A program made the position numbers and the translations under genes. A model generated the notes under the pieces. The model saw only the letters and a list, made by a program, of their open reading frames with translations, ran no database searches and had not been told where the DNA came from. Shown here piece after piece: positions 27,241-35,928 of a DNA stretch of 64,000 nucleotides. Origin of the DNA: Nonomuraea angiospora. GTDB lineage: Bacteria > Actinomycetota > Actinomycetes > Streptosporangiales > Streptosporangiaceae. Location of the stretch: positions 12,338,001-12,402,000 of the forward strand of contig NZ_JADBEK010000001.1 of assembly GCF_014873145.1 (NCBI RefSeq). Reading direction: 5' to 3'. Position 1 is the first letter of the stretch, and every line of letters begins with the position of its first letter.

Positions 27241-27965
27241 TGCTGCGCGACACCTGGGTGCTGTTCCGCCACGGCGTGCGCGTCACGCTCCAGCAGAAGG
27301 TCGGCATGGTCTTCGGCGCGATCCAGCCGCTGCTCTTCCTGGTGCTGTTCGGGCCCATCTTCACCACGTTCGGCACGTGGGAGACGCTCGTCCCCGGCCT
27401 CATCATCCAGCTCGGGCTCATGAGCATGGGGCTGGCGGGCTTCGGGGTGGTGTTCGAGAAGCGCTCCGGCGTGCTGGAGCGCATGCGCGTCACCCCGGCC
27501 AGCCGGCTGGCGCTGCTGCTCGGGCGCGTGCTCAACAACGCGCTCACCATGACGATCCAGACGCTGCTGCTGCTCGCGGTCGCCTTCGCCTTCGGCCTGC
27601 GGGCTCCCGCGCCGGGGCTGGCGGCCGGGTTCGTGCTGGTGATCGTGCTCGGGAGCAGCCTGGCCGCGCTGTCGTACGCCATCGCCCTGACCATGAACGA
27701 GCACCTGTTCGCGCCCGTGATGTCCACGGCGGTGATCCCGCTGGTCCTGCTGTCCGGCTCGTTCCTGCCGATGTCGATGGCGCCGGGCTGGCTCGACGCC
27801 ATCTCGCACCTCAGCCCGTTCAGGTACACGCTGGAAGCGCTGCGCGACCTGTTCGCGGGGCGCTACCTGACGGGCACCGTGGGCCTGGGAGTGGCCGTGA
27901 CCGTGGTGTTCGCCGCGGTCAGCCTCACGGTCGGGACCAGGGTCTTCAACCGGGAGAACGCCTGA
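27240..27965 (+). CDS. ABC-2 type permease, DrrB-like
   Basis: 241-residue membrane subunit with six helices. Typical features are the N-terminal amphipathic start LRDTWVLFRHGVRVTLQQK, the GVVFEKRSGVLERMRVTPASRLALLLGRVLNN block, and PLVLLSGSFLPMSMAPGWLDAISHLSPFRYTLEALRDL. Start ATG 27240 overlaps the ATPase stop by one base. Partner of the preceding ATPase in a two-component exporter. Confidence 0.93.
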   Translation: MLRDTWVLFRHGVRVTLQQKVGMVFGAIQPLLFLVLFGPIFTTFGTWETLVPGLIIQLGLMSMGLAGFGVVFEKRSGVLERMRVTPASRLALLLGRVLNNALTMTIQTLLLLAVAFAFGLRAPAPGLAAGFVLVIVLGSSLAALSYAIALTMNEHLFAPVMSTAVIPLVLLSGSFLPMSMAPGWLDAISHLSPFRYTLEALRDLFAGRYLTGTVGLGVAVTVVFAAVSLTVGTRVFNRENA

Positions 27966-27974
27966 GAGCGCCGT

Positions 27975-29333
27975 TCAGGCCGCGTTCCTGGCGCGCCGCC
28001 GCAGCGCGGCGATGATCCCCGCCGGGTCCACGTTCCCGTAGCCGTAGTCGTAGTCGAAGCCCACCTCGCTGCGGTCCTCGGCGGTGCGCCGCAGCAGCGC
28101 CCGCAGCTGGGTGGGCGACAGCCGGGTCGAGGGCCACAGGGTGCGGACGGCGGCGACGAGCCCGGCGGCCACCGGCGTCGCCGCGGAGGTGCCCGAGTCG
28201 GGCTCGTCGTCGCCGAACGCCTTCGACCCGGAGAAGTGGGTGTAGGCGCAGAAGTCGGGCTTTCGGGCGGTCAGCCGCCCGGGGCCCTGCGAGGAGTAGC
28301 CCACCCGCTCCCCGTTGATGTCGACGCCGCCGACGGACAGGGCCTTCGGGTGGGAGTTGGCGCCGACGATGGGCCGGTTGGGGTAGACGCACCGGCCGTC
28401 GGGGCACTGGGTGCCGCAGTTGCCCGCCGCGAACAGCACGTCCGCGCCGGCCCGGTCGAGCTCGGCCACCATCAGGTTGAACGGATGGGCGGCGTTGTCG
28501 GAGTAGTTGCCCGGATGCCCGACGGGGAAGTCCCACTCGGGGGAGAAGGAGCCCCACGAGTTGCTCACCACCAGCGCCCTGGACCCGGCGGGCTGGGCGG
28601 CGAGCACGGTGCGCAGGTGCGCGAACGCCGACACCGCGTCCGACAGCAGCCCGTCCAGCGCCGAGCCGCCGGGCCGGGTGGACAGCAGGACGGGGATGTC
28701 GATCAGCGACGCCTGGGGAGCGGCGATGAGCGTGTCGAAGGCGCACATCGTCCCGTGATCGACCTCGAACTCGCCCGCCTTGCCCGACACCCCCTGCGGG
28801 CTCCAGGACCGCTCGGCGTCCAGCGTGACGCCCCTGCCGAGCTGCCTGGCGGTGTGGGCCGCGTTGATCCCGGTGTCGAGCACGGCCAGCGCCACCCCGC
28901 TGCCGTCGAGGCCCTCGGCGCTCAGCCCCGGCACGTTCAGCAGCCGCTCCACGTCGTGCCAGGTGCCGACCGGCGGGTCGCCCCCGCAGGTGCGGGTGGT
29001 GCCGATCACCGGGTCGGCGTAGACGCCGACCACGTCGGGCCGCAACGCCGGCAGCAGCGTGACCCTGGAGGCCAGCTCGTCGTCCGAGATCGTGCCGCGC
29101 ACCAGCACGGAGGCGTCCTCGGCGGCCAGCGAGAAGTCGAGCGGCTGGTTGAGCGAGAGGGGATCGCCCCCGGCGGCCGGGACGGGCCGCGCGACCGCCA
29201 CGGGGACGTACGCGGTGTCGAGCTCGACCCCGGGCAGCCCGTCGGCCACGTCGGCCGTCGTGGCGCTCTGATCCGGGTCGGCGACCGCCGCGACCAGATC
29301 AGGGGAGGGGCGGAGCTGGATCAGGACCCGCAT
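27975..29333 (-). CDS. S8 family subtilisin-like serine protease, apparently cytosolic
   Basis: 452 residues. Catalytic triad: Asp in LAVLDTGIN (about 150), His in VDHGTMCAFD (about 195), Ser in SGTSAATPVAAG (about 390), with the oxyanion Asn in LFAAGNCGTQC. The His motif is HGTMCAFD instead of HGTxVAG. No signal peptide or membrane helix is seen, so it may act inside the cell or be exported in another way; an N-terminal ~130-residue domain has no recognised fold. Several Cys near the oxyanion region suggest a disulfide. ATG 29333 with GGTGG RBS. Confidence 0.88.
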   Translation of the reverse strand: MRVLIQLRPSPDLVAAVADPDQSATTADVADGLPGVELDTAYVPVAVARPVPAAGGDPLSLNQPLDFSLAAEDASVLVRGTISDDELASRVTLLPALRPDVVGVYADPVIGTTRTCGGDPPVGTWHDVERLLNVPGLSAEGLDGSGVALAVLDTGINAAHTARQLGRGVTLDAERSWSPQGVSGKAGEFEVDHGTMCAFDTLIAAPQASLIDIPVLLSTRPGGSALDGLLSDAVSAFAHLRTVLAAQPAGSRALVVSNSWGSFSPEWDFPVGHPGNYSDNAAHPFNLMVAELDRAGADVLFAAGNCGTQCPDGRCVYPNRPIVGANSHPKALSVGGVDINGERVGYSSQGPGRLTARKPDFCAYTHFSGSKAFGDDEPDSGTSAATPVAAGLVAAVRTLWPSTRLSPTQLRALLRRTAEDRSEVGFDYDYGYGNVDPAGIIAALRRRARNAA

Positions 29334-29515
29334 GTGTCACCACCGAATCTCGGGGAGGAAATGAACTCCCCAAGATTCCTCCATTCATCGCCCCGGCGTC
29401 CAGCGCCTTTCAGGGGTTTGACCTGCGCAAACACCGTAATTGGTGCGAACCGGATGACATTTCTTCCGGGCGTCAGGCTTCCGTGTTCCCGGTCTGTTCA
29501 CTACGGTGTCGAATC

Positions 29516-31552
29516 ATGACGCTCCAGGCGCAGAAGCCGGTCGACGACGGAGAAAGAGCTCACTGGCTGGCGGTGCGGCCGAGGCTCGTCCTCGCCAGCG
29601 CCTTCATGCTGTTCCTCGAGCTGGCGCTGATCCGGTGGACCGGGTCCAACATCGTCCACCTCAGCTATTTCACCAACTTCGTGCTGCTCGGCTCGTTCCT
29701 GGGCATCGGGCTCGGCTTCCTGCGCGTGGGGCGGTCGCGGCGGCAGCCGTACTACTCGCCCGTCGTGCTGGCCGCCCTGGTCGCCGTCGTCCTGACGTTC
29801 CCCGTGACCGTCGACAGGAACACCGAGGGCGTCCTGTACTGGACGAGCCTGTCCACCAGCGGGCCGCCCGCGTGGCTGATCCTGCCGGTGATCTTCGGCG
29901 CCGCCGCGCTGGTGCTCATGGGCCCCGCAGAGCTCGTCGGGCGCTGCTTCCCCGAGCTGCCGCGCCTGGAGGCCTACCGCTACGACCTCATCGGCAGCCT
30001 CAGCGGGATCGCGGCGTTCACGGCGCTGTCGTTCCTGAGCGCGCCGCCGGTGTTCTGGGGGCTGATCGCGGCCATCTGCTACGGGCTGCTGCTCACGCCC
30101 CGGCCGCGCTCGCTCTATCTCGGCCTGGTGACCGTGCCCTCGCTGGCCGTGGTGGGGCTGCTGCTGATGGAGACGCTGACCGCCGGGGCCATCTGGTCGC
30201 CGTACTACAAGGTGACCACGCGGCAGCTCACGCAGCTCGGCGTGCTCGTCACCGACATCGCCGTGAACGGCATCCCGCACCAGCAGGCCGTGCCCGCCGC
30301 CGCCCGGCTGCAGTGGGAGGCCCAGTACGGCCTGCCGTACGAGAGGACCAGCAAGCCGCCCAAGGACGTGCTCATCGTCGGCGCGGGCAGCGGCACCGAC
30401 GTGGCCATCGCGCTGTCCAAGGGCGCGGGCCGGGTGGACGCCGTGGAGATCGACCCCAAGCTGCGCGAGCTGGGCGGCTCGGTCCACCCCGACAAGCCGT
30501 ACGACGACCCGCGCGTCACCACCCACATCACCGACGGGCGCGCCTTCCTCGAGCGCACGGGCGACAAGTACGACCTCATCCTCTTCGCCCTGCCCGACTC
30601 GCTCACCCTCGTCTCCGGGGCGAGCTCGCTGCGCCTGGAGAGCTACCTGTTCACCGAGGAGGCCATGAAGGCCGCCCGCGCCCACCTCAAGCCGGGCGGC
30701 ACCTTCTCGATGTACAACTACTACCGCGAGAGCTGGCTGGTCGACCGCCTCGCCTCGACCATGCAGCGCGCCTTCGGTCACAAGCCGTGCGTCGACGTCG
30801 TCAGCACCGCCGGCCAGCAGGCCGTCATCACGGCGGGCGTGACGGCCGACGCGCAGCGCTGCGCGTCGGAGTGGCCCGGCGCCGCCCCCGGCACCCCGCA
30901 GCCCGCCAACGACGACCGGCCGTTCCTCTACCTCAAGGACGCCACGATCCCGCCGATCTACATCATCACGCTCGGCCTCATCCTCGTCGTCAGCCTCCTC
31001 GCCGTCCGCGTCGTCGCCGGGCCCTACCAGCGGATGCGGCCGTACGCGGACCTGTTCCTGCTGGGCGTGGCGTTCATGCTGCTGGAGACCAAGAGCGTGA
31101 CCGGGTTCGCGCTGCTGTTCGGCACCACGTGGGTGGTCAACGCGATCGTCTTCGCCGGCGTCCTGGTCGCGGTCCTCGCCGCCGTCGAGATCACCCGCCA
31201 CTTCCGCACCCCGCCGCTGCCCGTCATGTACGGCGTGCTGCTCGCGGGGCTGTTGCTGGCCTGGCTGGTGCCGAACGCGTGGCTGCTGTCCCTGCCGGTG
31301 CCGCTGCGCGCGGTGGCGGCCGTGGTGGTGGCGTTCCTGCCGATCTTCGCCGCGAACGTCGTCTTCGCCAAGCGCTTCGCCGAGACGGCCGACGCGACCA
31401 CCTCCTTCGGCGCCAACCTGCTGGGGGCCATGGTGGGCGGGTGCCTGGAGTACGCGGCGCTGGTGATCGGCTACAAGGGGCTGCTGATCGTGGCGGCGGT
31501 GCTCTACATCGGGGCGATGGTGCTGCTGCCCCGCAAGCCGGTCACCGCCTGA
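29516..31552 (+). CDS. Membrane protein with spermidine-synthase-like methyltransferase-fold domain
   Basis: 678 residues: about seven N-terminal membrane helices, a central Rossmann domain (VLIVGAGSGTDVAIALSKG, VDAVEIDPKLREL, DGRAFLERTGDKYDLILF) and six or more C-terminal helices. The Rossmann part resembles spermidine synthase, but the D-[SA]-[SF]-D catalytic segment is replaced by FALPDSLTL, so polyamine synthesis is unlikely. Similar multi-TM SpeE-like proteins are widespread and uncharacterised. ATG 29516 has no good RBS. Converges with the LCP gene over a hairpin. Confidence 0.82.
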   Translation: MTLQAQKPVDDGERAHWLAVRPRLVLASAFMLFLELALIRWTGSNIVHLSYFTNFVLLGSFLGIGLGFLRVGRSRRQPYYSPVVLAALVAVVLTFPVTVDRNTEGVLYWTSLSTSGPPAWLILPVIFGAAALVLMGPAELVGRCFPELPRLEAYRYDLIGSLSGIAAFTALSFLSAPPVFWGLIAAICYGLLLTPRPRSLYLGLVTVPSLAVVGLLLMETLTAGAIWSPYYKVTTRQLTQLGVLVTDIAVNGIPHQQAVPAAARLQWEAQYGLPYERTSKPPKDVLIVGAGSGTDVAIALSKGAGRVDAVEIDPKLRELGGSVHPDKPYDDPRVTTHITDGRAFLERTGDKYDLILFALPDSLTLVSGASSLRLESYLFTEEAMKAARAHLKPGGTFSMYNYYRESWLVDRLASTMQRAFGHKPCVDVVSTAGQQAVITAGVTADAQRCASEWPGAAPGTPQPANDDRPFLYLKDATIPPIYIITLGLILVVSLLAVRVVAGPYQRMRPYADLFLLGVAFMLLETKSVTGFALLFGTTWVVNAIVFAGVLVAVLAAVEITRHFRTPPLPVMYGVLLAGLLLAWLVPNAWLLSLPVPLRAVAAVVVAFLPIFAANVVFAKRFAETADATTSFGANLLGAMVGGCLEYAALVIGYKGLLIVAAVLYIGAMVLLPRKPVTA

Positions 31553-31559
31553 CGGCCGG

Positions 31560-31582
31560 GCGGCGGGGTGTAACCCCGCCGC
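31560..31582. terminator. Bidirectional terminator hairpin
   Basis: GCGGCGGGGT-GTA-ACCCCGCCGC, a 10-bp perfect stem with a 3-nt loop that fills the 30-bp gap between two convergent genes. Confidence 0.75.
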
Positions 31583-33133
31583 TCACAGGCCGCAGAGCTC
31601 GTCGAGGGACTTGGCGCCGCCGCCCTTCTGGGTGTTCCTGGTCGGCGTCTGCGTGGGCGTCAGCGGGCGCGTACGGGTCGGCGAGGCCGAGGACGTGACG
31701 CTCGGGGACGCGCTCACGTTGGCCGTCTGGGCCTGGCGGGCGGGCCGGTTGGAGTCGGCGATCGCCTTCCTGGAGGCCACGCGGATCTTCGCCCAGTCCG
31801 GCGAGCCCGGCCAGAACTCCGGCGGCACGAACTGCATGCTCGTGATCCGGGCGTCCTTGACCTTGACGGCCAGCTCCACCAGCGGCTGCACCAGGTGCTG
31901 GGGGATGTTGGTCTGGGCCAGCCGCTTGGCCGCCCCGGCGATCTTGGTGAAGTTGGTGAGGATCACGGTGGGGGTGGCCTGCTGGGCGAAGGCGCCGATG
32001 ACGCAGCGCTGGCGGGCCATGCGGGAGAAGTCGTCGCTGTTGACGCGGGAGCGGCCGTACCAGAGGGCCTGCTCGCCCGTCAGCTTCCGGTAGCCCGCCT
32101 TGATGGTGCCCGCCGTGCCGAAGTGGCCGCCCCACTTGACGTCCTGCTCGACCCGGATCTTGAGGCCGCCGATGGCGTCGACGAGGTCCGCGAAGCCGTA
32201 CATGTTCATCAGCATGTAGTAGTCGATCTTGAGGTTCAGCGTGTAGCCGATGGCGTCCATCAGCGCCCGGGGGCCCTTGTTCTTGCCGCCCATGAGCTGC
32301 GGGTTGTCGTTGGCGTACTGCCAGACCTCGTTGAGCAGGCCCCCGTTGGGGAGTTCGGCCATGAAGCCGTTCGGGAACTGCTTGTGCAGCGGCGAGCTCG
32401 GCGGGAAGCGCACGTGCTGCAGGTTGCGCGGCAGGCTGAACAGGACGGTGTTGCCCGTCTTGAGGTCGATGCTGGCCACGTTCATGCTGTCGGTGCGCAC
32501 GCCGGTGCGGTTGCCGGCCGCGTCGCCGCCGATCAGCAGGAAGTTCACGCGGTCCTTGCCGCTCCACGGGTCCTCGCCCTCTTTGACCGGGGCGGCGACT
32601 TCGGGGTCGGACACCGAGGGGAAGATCTGCTTGATCGCGTCCCGCGCGGTCAGCACGTAGTTGGCGGTCAGGGCGAACGGCGACATCACCGCCACGCACA
32701 GCACCCCGACGACGATGCCGGTCAGCACCTGGCCCTGCTGGTTGAGGCGGTTGGGCCCGAGCGCGACGTACGAGGTCACCAGCACGGCGAACCACATCAG
32801 CGCGAGGACCGAGGCCACCACGACCACGGTGATCATCATCCCGTCGCCGGCGAACGCGGTGAGGTTCTGCAGGTTCCGGGTCAGCCCGTAGGCCAGGGCC
32901 GCCAGGAGCAGCACCGCGTACACGCTGAGGAGGATCAGCCCGGTACGGCGGCGCCCGGCGCGCAGATGTGCGGCGCCGGGCGCGATGGCGGACAATGCGG
33001 TCCACCCGAGTACGGATCCGGTTGTCAGGGGCTTGGCGAAGCGAGGGGATGAGGAGCCACCAGGGCGCGGCCGGCGAACAGGTCGCCGTTTCTTGCCCCC
33101 TGGCACGGTTTCTGCCCCATCGCGATTGCTCAC
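31583..33133 (-). CDS. LytR-CpsA-Psr (LCP) family cell-wall glycopolymer ligase
   Basis: 516-residue membrane-anchored enzyme that attaches wall polymers to peptidoglycan. About three or four membrane helices in residues 40-160, then the LCP domain: VNFLLIGGDAAGNRTGVRTDSMNVASID (Arg/Asp pyrophosphate site), LFSLPRNLQHV, YYMLMNMYGFADLVDAIGG, and WYGRSRVNSDDFSRMARQRCVI. A Ser/Thr/Pro-rich tail (TSSASPTRTRPLTPTQTP) follows. GTG 33133. Same direction as the metallopeptidase gene upstream; both are envelope proteins. Confidence 0.93.
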   Translation of the reverse strand: MSNRDGAETVPGGKKRRPVRRPRPGGSSSPRFAKPLTTGSVLGWTALSAIAPGAAHLRAGRRRTGLILLSVYAVLLLAALAYGLTRNLQNLTAFAGDGMMITVVVVASVLALMWFAVLVTSYVALGPNRLNQQGQVLTGIVVGVLCVAVMSPFALTANYVLTARDAIKQIFPSVSDPEVAAPVKEGEDPWSGKDRVNFLLIGGDAAGNRTGVRTDSMNVASIDLKTGNTVLFSLPRNLQHVRFPPSSPLHKQFPNGFMAELPNGGLLNEVWQYANDNPQLMGGKNKGPRALMDAIGYTLNLKIDYYMLMNMYGFADLVDAIGGLKIRVEQDVKWGGHFGTAGTIKAGYRKLTGEQALWYGRSRVNSDDFSRMARQRCVIGAFAQQATPTVILTNFTKIAGAAKRLAQTNIPQHLVQPLVELAVKVKDARITSMQFVPPEFWPGSPDWAKIRVASRKAIADSNRPARQAQTANVSASPSVTSSASPTRTRPLTPTQTPTRNTQKGGGAKSLDELCGL

Positions 33134-33308
33134 ACCCGGCTCCTTACACGCCTACCAGGCAAAACTGTCGTTGCCCCCCGTTGGGCACAAGATTGCCAGG
33201 ATTCTAGTCCCCATATCTGGACATCAGAGACACGTGCCCAAGCTGAGATGAACACTACGTGCACGATGGGCCGCATTTAGAGGGTTTTGGGTAGGTCGTA
33301 ACTTTTTT

Positions 33309-34709
33309 TCAGGAGACGGTCGAGGACGGCGCCATCCAGGTGTTGCACTGGTACGTCTTGTCCCGCTCCCAGCCCTGACGGAACCACCGGTTGTTGTTCG
33401 CGGGCGTGCCGTGGTCGCGCGGCCACCCCGGATAGTCGCCCACCTGGGCGTAGAACGAGAACAGGCGGCTGCGCAGGGACGTGTTCACCGGGTACGACGC
33501 CGCGACCGACCGCATCCACATGCCGCCGAAGCAGGTCGCCTGCAGCTCCAGCCGCCTGCTGAGCGCCAGCTTGCCGCTCTGGCTGGAGGAGTCGAGGGTG
33601 GCGCGCCACCAGGAGTCCATCAGGCCCGTGATGTTCTGGATGTGATGGCCGTACTCGTGGGCCATCATGCTGATGATGCCGCCGTGCCACTGGATGATCT
33701 GGCCGTACCCGCGGGCGTTGCCGTTGCCCCGGGCCATGGCCGAGGTGGAGGCGTAGATCGTGTTGTTGCGCGGGCAGTAGTACGGCACCATGCTCCCGGC
33801 CGACGGATAGTCGCCGCACGCGCCCCGGCCCCGCTTGGCGGCGATGGCGTAGTTGGGCGGGCTGAACTGGATGCCCTGCTTTTCCAGGATCGGCCCCCAT
33901 GCCCGGTCCATGCACTTGCCGGTCTTCAGGATCAGCGCCTTGAGCTGGCCGTGGTTGAAGATGTTGGCGTTCCCGCCGGAGCAGCTCAGCCTGGGCAGCG
34001 AGCCCGCCCGGTACATGGTGTTGCTCTTCAGGCTCGTGTTCAGCGTCACCTGGGGAGGCTGCGTCGGGGTCGTCTCCGGCTCCTGGGTCTCCTCCTGGGT
34101 GGGCTGCCGCGTCGGCGAGTCGGACTCCGTCGGGGCCGGCCGGGAGCGGGTGGGGAACGGCTCGCTGGTGGCGCGCTCCGAAGGCTCGTACGTCGGGATC
34201 GCGACCGGTGTCGTCGTCTCCGACCTCGACGCGCTCTTGAGCAGCGCCGACGCGACGACGATCAGCACGAACAGCGCGGCGATCCCCCCGAGCACGCCGC
34301 CGATCACGCCGAAGACGCCCATGCCCGACTTCCTGCGCTGCGGCGGCCCCCACTGCGCCGGCGGCAAAGGCGGCGGCGGTGGGGGAGGAGGCGGGGGCGG
34401 CGGTTGCCGGTATTGCTGCTGCTGCCCGTAAGGTGGCGGCGGTGGCGGGTACTGCGGGCCGCCCTGGGGATAGGCCTGCTGCGGGTACGCCGGCCCCTGA
34501 GGGTAGGCCGGCGCCTGCTGGTACGGATTCCCCTGCTGAGGTGGCGGAGGCGGGGGAGGGGGCTGCGGAGGCGGTGGCGGCGTCGGGTACGGCTGCCGGC
34601 TCGGCGGCTGCGGCTGGCGGTAGTTGGGCGGCGGCCACGGCAACGAGGGTGGCCTCTGTGGCTGCCCTGGCCCTTGTGGCGGGGGTGGATATTGCCCGTT
34701 CCCTGTCAC
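33309..34709 (-). CDS. Neutral zinc metallopeptidase (YpfJ family) with proline-rich N-terminus
   Basis: 466 residues: a ~140-residue Pro/Gln/Tyr-rich cytosolic part with long runs of prolines, one membrane helix (GVFGVIGGVLGGIAALFVLIVVASALL), a Ser/Thr/Pro/Glu-rich stalk, and the extracellular YpfJ domain. The zinc motif is MAHEYGHHIQNITG with the downstream ligand region LELQATCFGG. Four or more Cys probably form disulfides. GTG 34709 has GGGGAG 5 nt upstream. Likely cell-surface proteolysis; substrate unknown. Confidence 0.92.
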   Translation of the reverse strand: MTGNGQYPPPPQGPGQPQRPPSLPWPPPNYRQPQPPSRQPYPTPPPPPQPPPPPPPPQQGNPYQQAPAYPQGPAYPQQAYPQGGPQYPPPPPPYGQQQQYRQPPPPPPPPPPPPLPPAQWGPPQRRKSGMGVFGVIGGVLGGIAALFVLIVVASALLKSASRSETTTPVAIPTYEPSERATSEPFPTRSRPAPTESDSPTRQPTQEETQEPETTPTQPPQVTLNTSLKSNTMYRAGSLPRLSCSGGNANIFNHGQLKALILKTGKCMDRAWGPILEKQGIQFSPPNYAIAAKRGRGACGDYPSAGSMVPYYCPRNNTIYASTSAMARGNGNARGYGQIIQWHGGIISMMAHEYGHHIQNITGLMDSWWRATLDSSSQSGKLALSRRLELQATCFGGMWMRSVAASYPVNTSLRSRLFSFYAQVGDYPGWPRDHGTPANNNRWFRQGWERDKTYQCNTWMAPSSTVS

Positions 34710-34911
34710 CGTGTCTCCCCGTTCGCCCGGTTGTCTGGAATGGAAGGCTTTGCGCCGCGACTTGCCGGACCCTTGCCAAATTTGGGGCAAAAGCATACTC
34801 ATTTCTCACCCGTCACGGATGTAGCAGTGATCGGTTACGGTCCGAAATCATTCGAGGTGATCTCGGTTATCTCCCGGTCCGCGCGGCGGGCGTTGCCCTA
34901 GCTTTTCTGGC

Positions 34912-35781
34912 ATGAATCTCCAGCAGCTCCGCTATGTGGTCGCGACTGCGGAGCACCGCACCATGACCGACGCGGCAAGATCGCTTTACATCGCGCAGCC
35001 TGCGCTGTCCCGCGCGATCCGCGATCTGGAGCGGGAGCTCGGCATGACGCTCTTCGCTCGTTCAGGCCGCGGCGTGGTCGTCACCGCGCAGGGCCGTCGC
35101 GTGGTCAAGCTGGCGAGGGAGGCACTCGACGCCGTTCACGAGATCGAGGGCCTGGCCAACCACAGCGGCGTCACGGAAGCGGAGCTCCGCATCGCGTCCA
35201 CGCCCAGCCTCGAACCCGGCCTGGCCGGGAGGCTGCTCCCGGCTTACGCGGCCGAGCATCCGGGAGTACGCGTGCACATCGTCCGCTGCGACGGCAGAGA
35301 CAGCGTCGTCAGCGCCATCAGAGATCAGCGGGCCGACCTCGGGCTCACCGATCTTCCGGTCCCCACGGACCTGATCACCCATCCGCTCGAGCGCCAGGAG
35401 ATCGTGCTGATCTCCCCGCCCGGGCTCGACCTGCCCAACCCGGTGCCGATGGGCAAGCTGCACGGCATGCGCCTGGCGCTGCCGGCCCGCGGCAGCATGC
35501 GGCGCAGGGAGCTGGACGCGATGTTCGGCAAGTACTCGGTGAGCCCTGTGGTCGTGCTCGAAACCGACGAGCGCAACGGCTGGCTCAACGCGGTACGCGC
35601 GGGCCAGGCGTCGTTGCTCTGGTACCGCGGCCTGGCCGAACAGGCCAGTCGCGCGGGCCTGATCGTGCGCTCGCTCGAACCCGCCGTGCGGCGCGTCATC
35701 GCCGTCGTGCACGCCCGCCGCCGCCTGCCGCTGATCGCCCAGGACTTCCTGGCCACCGCAGAAAAGGGGACAGCGGCCTGA
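34912..35781 (+). CDS. LysR family transcriptional regulator
   Basis: 289 residues. N-terminal HTH LQQLRYVVATAEHRTMTDAARSLYIAQPALSRAIRDLERELGMTLFAR is classical; the C-terminal periplasmic-binding-like domain contains LGLTDLPVPTDLITHPL. The effector is unknown. Divergent from the metallopeptidase gene across 202 bp, which may include its target promoter; no clear T-N11-A site was pinned down. Followed by a strong terminator hairpin. Confidence 0.93.
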   Translation: MNLQQLRYVVATAEHRTMTDAARSLYIAQPALSRAIRDLERELGMTLFARSGRGVVVTAQGRRVVKLAREALDAVHEIEGLANHSGVTEAELRIASTPSLEPGLAGRLLPAYAAEHPGVRVHIVRCDGRDSVVSAIRDQRADLGLTDLPVPTDLITHPLERQEIVLISPPGLDLPNPVPMGKLHGMRLALPARGSMRRRELDAMFGKYSVSPVVVLETDERNGWLNAVRAGQASLLWYRGLAEQASRAGLIVRSLEPAVRRVIAVVHARRRLPLIAQDFLATAEKGTAA

Positions 35782-35808
35782 CCCGATTAGGAACGATCCA
35801 TGCTCATG

Positions 35809-35827
35809 GCCCCCACTCCGTGGGGGC
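35809..35827. terminator. Terminator hairpin after lysR
   Basis: GCCCCCAC-TCC-GTGGGGGC, an 8-bp perfect stem, 28 bp after the lysR stop in the convergent gap to the histidine kinase gene. Confidence 0.7.
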
Positions 35828-35846
35828 GGGGTTCGGTCGCTGGGGA

Positions 35847-35910
35847 GCCGCCGCCTTCCCTCGTCGCTCCGGTCGCTACGCTCCCTGCGCTCCTCAGTCC
35901 AGGCGGCGGC
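35847..35910. repeat. Long stem-loop with CGCTCC-type repeats
   Basis: GCCGCCGCCT at 35847-35856 pairs exactly with AGGCGGCGGC at 35901-35910. The 44-nt loop is made of short GC-rich repeats (CGCTCCGGTCGCTACGCTCC and similar). It lies between convergent genes; probably a second transcription stop or a small intergenic repeat. Confidence 0.5.
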
Positions 35911-35928
35911 GCTCCCTCACCCGGACCG

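Noticed and set aside
29516..31552. Annotation as spermidine synthase
   Set aside because: The catalytic Asp segment is missing and the protein has more than a dozen membrane helices.
34360..34640. Long C/G-rich runs considered as a DNA repeat element
   Set aside because: They code for poly-proline/glutamine stretches at the N-terminus of the metallopeptidase.
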